The notes below the pieces were generated by a model. The model searched no databases. It was not told the origin of the DNA and saw only the letters and a list, made by a program, of their open reading frames with translations. A stretch of DNA of 64,000 bases from Serratia surfactantfaciens (GTDB taxonomy: Bacteria; Pseudomonadota; Gammaproteobacteria; Enterobacterales; Enterobacteriaceae), in contig NZ_CP016948.1 in NCBI RefSeq assembly GCF_001642805.2, positions 2,604,001 to 2,668,000 on the forward strand, read 5' to 3'. This document shows, in pieces, positions 59,293 through 64,000 of this stretch (the stretch's first letter is position 1; the number at the start of each line of letters is the position of its first letter). A program made the translations under genes and the position numbers.

Positions 59293-59779
59293 CCGGCACG
59301 TCAATGTCGACCTCAGGCTTTACTAATGCAATCTATATCAATCAGTAAAAATCATATTGAGCTTGCGAGCGGCATCACGCGCGCACGTTAAAATAGAGCA
59401 AATTTTAAGACTTATCCAATTGGAAAGTCCATCAACATCATTTCGCAAAGCGAGTCCGGTCTCTATCTTGTGGCCATGGTAATGGTTGAACGTTTATCTG
59501 CGGATAAATCACTGCAATGTGACTAACATACCAATACCTTATATATCAATGAGTTATGTTAATTTACCTTTCGTGCGGGCTGAGTTATAACTTATTGTTT
59601 TAATTTGGTTTATTGAAAAACCCCGATCGCGTCATACCGCCTGACGTTCGCTTTACCCCGCTCCCCCCTCTTGTAGACATCCCTAAACAGGGAAGATATT
59701 TTATTTCCACGATGCCTGTATTCACCGGTGCTATTAACATGCCTTAAACAAGAGTAAACCCCGTCAGGAAAATAGAATT
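59293..59779. other. AT-rich intergenic region
   Basis: About 490 bases between the second AraC gene and a small ORF at 59780. No terminator, RNA gene or repeat was recognised. The 3' end supplies the AGGAAAA site of the small ORF. Confidence 0.4.
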
Positions 59780-59953
59780 ATGAGCACTCACGCATGGTCC
59801 AAAAATTTAAAAAAACACTACCCCGATGTTAATGTGGAAAAAGTGACTATCGGCGACCGCGGGAAAGGTTATATTGTCTATGTCGATGGCGAGAGAATGG
59901 CGTTGAATCATTTTTTTCGCCGTTTTTATCGACACCGGCTTGATAAAGAATGA
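59780..59953 (+). CDS. 57-residue basic protein of unknown function
   Basis: Read directly: the ORF begins MSTHAWSKNLKKHYPDVNVE and ends YRHRLDKE. AGGAAAA lies upstream of the ATG. The protein is basic and soluble, with a beta-type middle (YIVYVDGERMAL) and an aromatic basic tail (HFFRRFYRHR). This composition, unlike random translation of AT-rich DNA, supports a real gene. I recognise no family; a small nucleic-acid-binding protein is possible. Confidence 0.6.
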   Translation: MSTHAWSKNLKKHYPDVNVEKVTIGDRGKGYIVYVDGERMALNHFFRRFYRHRLDKE

Positions 59954-60061
59954 AGCTTTACACTGAATTTATCGGGTTGTGAAAATCGGTAAAAGCCTGT
60001 TATTTAAAATAGCACTGTATTACGCATCACTCTAAATAATTAGCCCAAAGAGGCCCTTTCA

Positions 60062-60241
60062 TCAGGCGCACATATCGTCTAACAGAGTATTAAATTCGCC
60101 GTAATACTGAAAGCCGCGCCGTTCAGCAACGGTTTTCAACCCGGTATTAAATGATGCGATAAGCCATACGTTAATCACGTACGCGCCCTCATTGCTCAAT
60201 AAAACCTTTATCTCGCTCGGGCGGCGGTTCCAGGCCGCCAT
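60062..60241 (-). CDS. possible 59-residue ORF or gene remnant
   Basis: The reverse strand reads MAAWNRRPSEIKVLLSNEGA and ends GEFNTLLDDMCA. The composition is protein-like (KTVAERRGFQYYGEF), but the ribosome-binding site is poor and the frame is open above the ATG for 12 codons to a stop. It may be a real small gene or the tail of a decayed one. Confidence 0.3.
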   Translation of the reverse strand: MAAWNRRPSEIKVLLSNEGAYVINVWLIASFNTGLKTVAERRGFQYYGEFNTLLDDMCA

Positions 60242-60400
60242 TCTGCGCCATGAAATGGAAAGCGAAACAAGACCTTAGCAGCCATAAAGCGTTAGTGAAC
60301 CGTCTCAAGGCGATGAAAGTGCCTTTCATGCCGGCGTTTTCGCGTATTGAGAGCGATGGAATGATGATCCCAATGGGATTGACAGGTCAAAGGAAAACAT

Positions 60401-62746
60401 ATGATTAGAACATCGGTTGTAAAGAGAGCTTTAATAATCACGTTCTTTTGCTTGCTGGTTTTTTCGGGCGTTGCGTTAACCGTGGGCGGCGTTTGGCTCA
60501 TTGCCCTCGGCGGCTCGTTTTACTATGCCATCGCAGGGATAGGTTATGCCGCAGCCGCGATACTGGTGTTTAAACGCAACAAACAGGGTTATCACTTAAC
60601 CATTGCGCTGTTCTTCATCACGACGCTGTGGGCGCTTTGGGAATCCGGGCTCAACTACTGGGCACTGTTCCCTCGTCTGCTGGTTCCCGCGGGCCTTTCT
60701 ATCATCGCCGCGTTTTTACTTCCCTCGCATCTGTACAGCGCTAAGGGGAAAAAACAGGCTTACATTGCCGGTACGGTTTTGTCCGTTGCATTCGTTGCTT
60801 TCTTTAGCGGCGCCTTTTTTCCCCATGGAGCGATAACGCCTGCTGATAACGCAACCTTTATCGAGAGCAAAAGCGATAATGCCCCTGCGGATTGGAGCGC
60901 CTATGGCCGCACGACGGAAGGAACGCGCTATGCGCCGTTTAATCAAGTTAACCGTTCCACAGTCAAAGATCTCAAGCTCGCCTGGGTTTACCGGACCGGC
61001 GATTTCAGGCCGGGCGTCGATCAGAACACCCCGCTGGCCATTGATGATTTGGTCTATAACTGCACGCCCAACGGGCTGATTACCGCCATAGATGCCGATA
61101 CGGGCAAAGCGCGTTGGAAGTTTGACTCGCATTCAACATCCCCGGTCTGGCAGCGCTGTCGCGGGCTGGGTTACTACCAGAATGAGGATGCGGCGCCAGG
61201 CTCTGTGTGCGAAAAAACGATCATTCATACCACAATCGACGCCCGCATCATTGCGCTGGATGCCAAAACGGGCCAGAAATGCCCCTCATTCGGTCAAAAC
61301 GGCGAGGTTAACCTCGGCCAGCATATGGGGAAAATCGAACCTGGATTTTACTTCCAGACGTCAGCGCCAACTATCGCCCGGGGGAAAATTATCGTCGGCG
61401 GTTGGGTCATCGATAATGTGATGAAAGGGGAGCCTTCCGGCGTCATCAGAGCGTTTGACGCCAAAACCGGCGAGTTGGACTGGGCGTGGGACTTAGGCAA
61501 TCCGGCGATCGCCAAAACGCCGCCGCCCGGAAGCACCTATACCCGCGGCACCCCGAATATGTGGACCACCGCCGCCTATGATGACAAATTGGGTTTGTTG
61601 TACGCACCGCTCGGCAACGCGACACCCGACTATTACGGCATGAACCGCCCTAAAAACTCGGACGACTACAACTCATCCATTGTCGCCATCGATATTGAAA
61701 CGGGCCGCGAGCGCTGGAAATTCCAAACGACCCACCACGATATCTGGGATTACGATCTCGCCTCCCAGCCCGCCCTGGTGGACGGCTTCGACGATCGGCA
61801 TAATCCGGTGCCCGCCCTCCTGTTGGGCACTAAACGCGGGCAGATTTTCTACCTGAACCGTGAGACAGGCCAGCCGCTGGCACGGGTTGAAGAGCAAGCC
61901 GTACCGACCCGGGGCGCCGCTCCGGAAGAAAAACTCTCACCAACCCAGCCGTTTTCTGTCGGCATGCCGACCATCGGCGCGGAACACCTTACCGAAGAGA
62001 AAATGTGGGGCACCACCCTGTTTGATCAAATGGCATGCCGCATCTTGTTCAAACGGATGAATTATCAGGGGGCCATGACCCCAATCAGCACGCGGCCCAC
62101 GCTCGAGCAGCCCGGCAATATAGGCGGTCTCAACTGGGGCAGCATGTCGATTGATCCGGTGAACCACATGGCTTACATGAACGATGTGCGGATCCCGAAT
62201 GTGTTCTGGTTAGTGACGCGCGATAACTATGAGCGCGTCGCGAAACAGTATCCGCAAAAAGTGATCGACGGCCATGGGCCATCGCCCATGATCGGCACGC
62301 CATACGGCATGATCACGCTGATGTGGATGTCGCCGCTCGAGGTGCCTTGTAACCAGCCCCCTTACGGCACCATCACCGCCGTCGATTACAAAAACAAGAA
62401 GATTGCCTGGCAGATCCCTGCCGGCACCGCCGAAAAAATGGGGCCGTTGGGCATCAGGTCACACCTGCCAATGCCCGTCGGCATGCCCACCTATGCGGGC
62501 ACCATGACGACAGCCGGCGGCCTGGTCTTCTTCGCCGGCTTCCAGGACTACTATCTGCGGGCCTACAACAGCAGCACCGGTAAGGAGGTCTGGAAGTACG
62601 CGCTGCCGGTCGGCGCGAGCGCCACGCCGATGAGCTATGTTTCGCCGAAAACCGGCCGGCAATACATCGTGATTGTGGTCGGCGGCGCGGCGCACTCGCA
62701 AGAAACCGGCGATTACGTCATGGCGTTTGCGCTTCCTGAATCCTGA
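60401..62746 (+). CDS. membrane-bound PQQ-dependent dehydrogenase (glucose/quinate/shikimate family)
   Basis: The 781-residue protein has five N-terminal membrane helices (about 1-140), then a periplasmic eight-bladed PQQ propeller. Propeller motifs include DWSAYGRTTEGTRYAPFNQV, repeated W-motifs such as DADTGKARWKFD, and HHDIWDYDLASQPALVDG with the catalytic Asp. It should oxidise a sugar or polyol in the periplasm and pass electrons to ubiquinone. The segment aligned with YQHLTCRG of E. coli Gcd reads SPVWQRCRG, so a His reported to affect glucose use is Trp here. The substrate may therefore differ from glucose. The ribosome-binding site is AAAGGAAA. Confidence 0.92.
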   Translation: MIRTSVVKRALIITFFCLLVFSGVALTVGGVWLIALGGSFYYAIAGIGYAAAAILVFKRNKQGYHLTIALFFITTLWALWESGLNYWALFPRLLVPAGLSIIAAFLLPSHLYSAKGKKQAYIAGTVLSVAFVAFFSGAFFPHGAITPADNATFIESKSDNAPADWSAYGRTTEGTRYAPFNQVNRSTVKDLKLAWVYRTGDFRPGVDQNTPLAIDDLVYNCTPNGLITAIDADTGKARWKFDSHSTSPVWQRCRGLGYYQNEDAAPGSVCEKTIIHTTIDARIIALDAKTGQKCPSFGQNGEVNLGQHMGKIEPGFYFQTSAPTIARGKIIVGGWVIDNVMKGEPSGVIRAFDAKTGELDWAWDLGNPAIAKTPPPGSTYTRGTPNMWTTAAYDDKLGLLYAPLGNATPDYYGMNRPKNSDDYNSSIVAIDIETGRERWKFQTTHHDIWDYDLASQPALVDGFDDRHNPVPALLLGTKRGQIFYLNRETGQPLARVEEQAVPTRGAAPEEKLSPTQPFSVGMPTIGAEHLTEEKMWGTTLFDQMACRILFKRMNYQGAMTPISTRPTLEQPGNIGGLNWGSMSIDPVNHMAYMNDVRIPNVFWLVTRDNYERVAKQYPQKVIDGHGPSPMIGTPYGMITLMWMSPLEVPCNQPPYGTITAVDYKNKKIAWQIPAGTAEKMGPLGIRSHLPMPVGMPTYAGTMTTAGGLVFFAGFQDYYLRAYNSSTGKEVWKYALPVGASATPMSYVSPKTGRQYIVIVVGGAAHSQETGDYVMAFALPES

Positions 62747-62935
62747 CCTCGTTACCCCGGCCGATCGAATCTGCCGGGGAGACACTACACGATACTCTGA
62801 CGGCCGCTATGTATGGCCGCCCTGGAGCCATACATAGCTTATCCGCCTGCAGAAGGACGAGCCTGCCGGGGCGGCAGACATCAAGCAGGCAGCGCCTGAA
62901 AACGGCGAGAAAAATTAACCAACCAAAGGTTCACG

Positions 62936-64000
62936 ATGGAAACATTCTTCACCATATTAATCTTATTACTCACCGTCTCGTTGTCCGGCATCGTGACGAG
63001 AATATTTCCATTCCAAATCCCCTTGCCGCTGGTGCAAATCATCGTCGGCGCCGTTTTGGCCTGGCCGCAATTTGGCCTGCACATCGACTTCAACCCCGAA
63101 CTTTTCTTGATGCTGTTTATCCCTCCTCTGCTGTTTGCCGACGGATGGAAAACGCCGGCGCAAGAGTTTATTCATTACGGCAGAGAAATACTGAGCCTGG
63201 CTTTGGTGCTGGTGATCATCACGGTGGTGGGGGTGGGCTATCTGATTCACTTGCTGCTTCCGTCTATCCCTCTCGCGGCCGCGTTTGCCCTGGCCGCCGT
63301 CCTGTCGCCTACCGATGCCGTCGCGCTTTCCGGCATCGTCGGCAAAGGGCGCATGCCCAAGCCGGTCATGCGCGTGATCGAAGGCGAGGCGCTCATGAAC
63401 GACGCTTCCGGTTTGGTTTCCCTTAACTTTTCCATCGCCGTTGCGCTCGGCGCATTGGCCTTCACCTGGGAAAGCGCCTTTCTGACCTTTCTGCAGGTCT
63501 CTATTGGCGGGGTGCTCTGCGGCATTGTTATCGTCGTTTTATATAATCAAATGGTTAAATTCATCCACAGATGGATGTACAACGACTCGGCCACGCAGAT
63601 TGTCTTCTCTTTGCTGCTCCCCTTTTCTTGTTACCTGATAGCGGAAAAGATCGGCGTCTCCGGCATTCTGGCTGCCGTCAGCGCCGGCATGATGATTGGC
63701 CAATCCAAAGTGAATCACAATATGCCGCTGGTGCGTTTGCGCACCAATAACATATGGGAAATGCTCGAGTTTATCTTTAACGGCATGGTGTTTATTTTGC
63801 TCGGGCTGCAGCTGCCGGGCATCCTGAACTTCACCCTGGCGCAAACCGATATGGATCATTCCGTCAGTCTGGAGAAACTGCTGGGTTACGTGGCCATCAT
63901 CTATTTCAGTTTGATCGCGGTACGTTTGATCTGGCTGTGGTTGATGAAATTCGGCAGCGCGAAGCTGATGCGCAAAGATCCGCTGTTATTTTCGAAATTC
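62936..64000 (+). CDS. CPA1-type Na+/H+ antiporter, YjcE-like (3' part beyond the window)
   Basis: The gene starts at 62936 (METFFTILILLLTVSLSGIV) and stays open for 355 codons to the window end; the E. coli YjcE protein is about 549 residues. The visible part has about ten membrane helices. It carries the conserved antiporter sequences LLFADGWKTPAQEF, FALAAVLSPTDAVALSGIVG (ion-site TDA), EGEALMNDASGLVSL (ND motif) and EKIGVSGILAAVSAGMMIGQ. It exchanges monovalent cations for protons across the inner membrane. Confidence 0.92.
   Translation, partial: METFFTILILLLTVSLSGIVTRIFPFQIPLPLVQIIVGAVLAWPQFGLHIDFNPELFLMLFIPPLLFADGWKTPAQEFIHYGREILSLALVLVIITVVGVGYLIHLLLPSIPLAAAFALAAVLSPTDAVALSGIVGKGRMPKPVMRVIEGEALMNDASGLVSLNFSIAVALGALAFTWESAFLTFLQVSIGGVLCGIVIVVLYNQMVKFIHRWMYNDSATQIVFSLLLPFSCYLIAEKIGVSGILAAVSAGMMIGQSKVNHNMPLVRLRTNNIWEMLEFIFNGMVFILLGLQLPGILNFTLAQTDMDHSVSLEKLLGYVAIIYFSLIAVRLIWLWLMKFGSAKLMRKDPLLFSKF

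Overview
The window looks like chromosome of a high-GC enterobacterium, most likely Serratia (S. marcescens-like). This is inferred from gene content: near-identity at protein level to the enterobacterial nac, amn, opgB and mtfA products, the serU and asparagine tRNA genes in their usual company, a complete thirteen-gene type VI secretion locus, and a GC-rich core broken by AT-rich accessory patches. No database search was possible, so the species call is an inference.

Layout. 1-1,615: AT-rich accessory DNA with the start of a receiver-like regulator, an unrecognised small gene and a 75-residue microcin-like peptide gene with its own terminator. 1,627-25,603: one long leftward type VI secretion (T6SS) cluster, tssA-B-C-hcp-E-F-G-H-vgrG-DUF2169-pentapeptide-DUF3540-DUF4150(PAAR-like)-tssJ-K-L-M, ending in a 117-residue protein and a 37-residue one-helix membrane peptide. 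All thirteen core components are present, and no obvious Fha, PpkA, PppA or TagF gene is seen. 25,604-27,283: a long AT-rich stretch without a convincing gene, presumably the control region of the T6SS. 27,284-31,801: a DoxX protein, a secreted protein, a winged-helix protein and a UbiD decarboxylase/MarR regulator pair.

32,153-47,140: mostly conserved chromosome. It holds tRNA-Ser(CGA), mtfA, tRNA-Asn, a GAPDH paralogue, a GlxA-type regulator, SDR and luciferase-like oxidoreductases, a TPP riboswitch driving tenA and a pyrimidine-precursor ABC transporter (thiZ, thiX, thiY), a leaderless solute-binding-like protein, opgB, amn, nac, and a second identical tRNA-Asn. The two tRNA-Asn copies are direct repeats flanking 13.8 kb. 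47,398-52,659: an AT-rich secreted protein with RHS/YD-like motifs, small transporters, an acetyltransferase, XRE and LysR regulators, a DUF2623 protein and two flavin oxidoreductases. 52,798-55,946: lipopolysaccharide genes (GT9 glycosyltransferase, O-antigen ligase, WaaZ-like protein).

55,947-60,400: an AT-rich island with two Rob/SoxS-like AraC regulators. Just before them are three consecutive promoter-like elements, each followed 60-90 nt later by a strong intrinsic terminator and no ORF. This looks like an array of three tandem small RNAs under common control. 60,401-64,000: a membrane PQQ dehydrogenase and the first 355 codons of a YjcE-like Na+/H+ antiporter that runs off the end.

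The observations I rate highest are the tandem sRNA array, the microcin-like peptide beside the T6SS, the 29-heptad spike extension of VgrG, and the two uncharacterised small proteins at the distal end of the T6SS operon.
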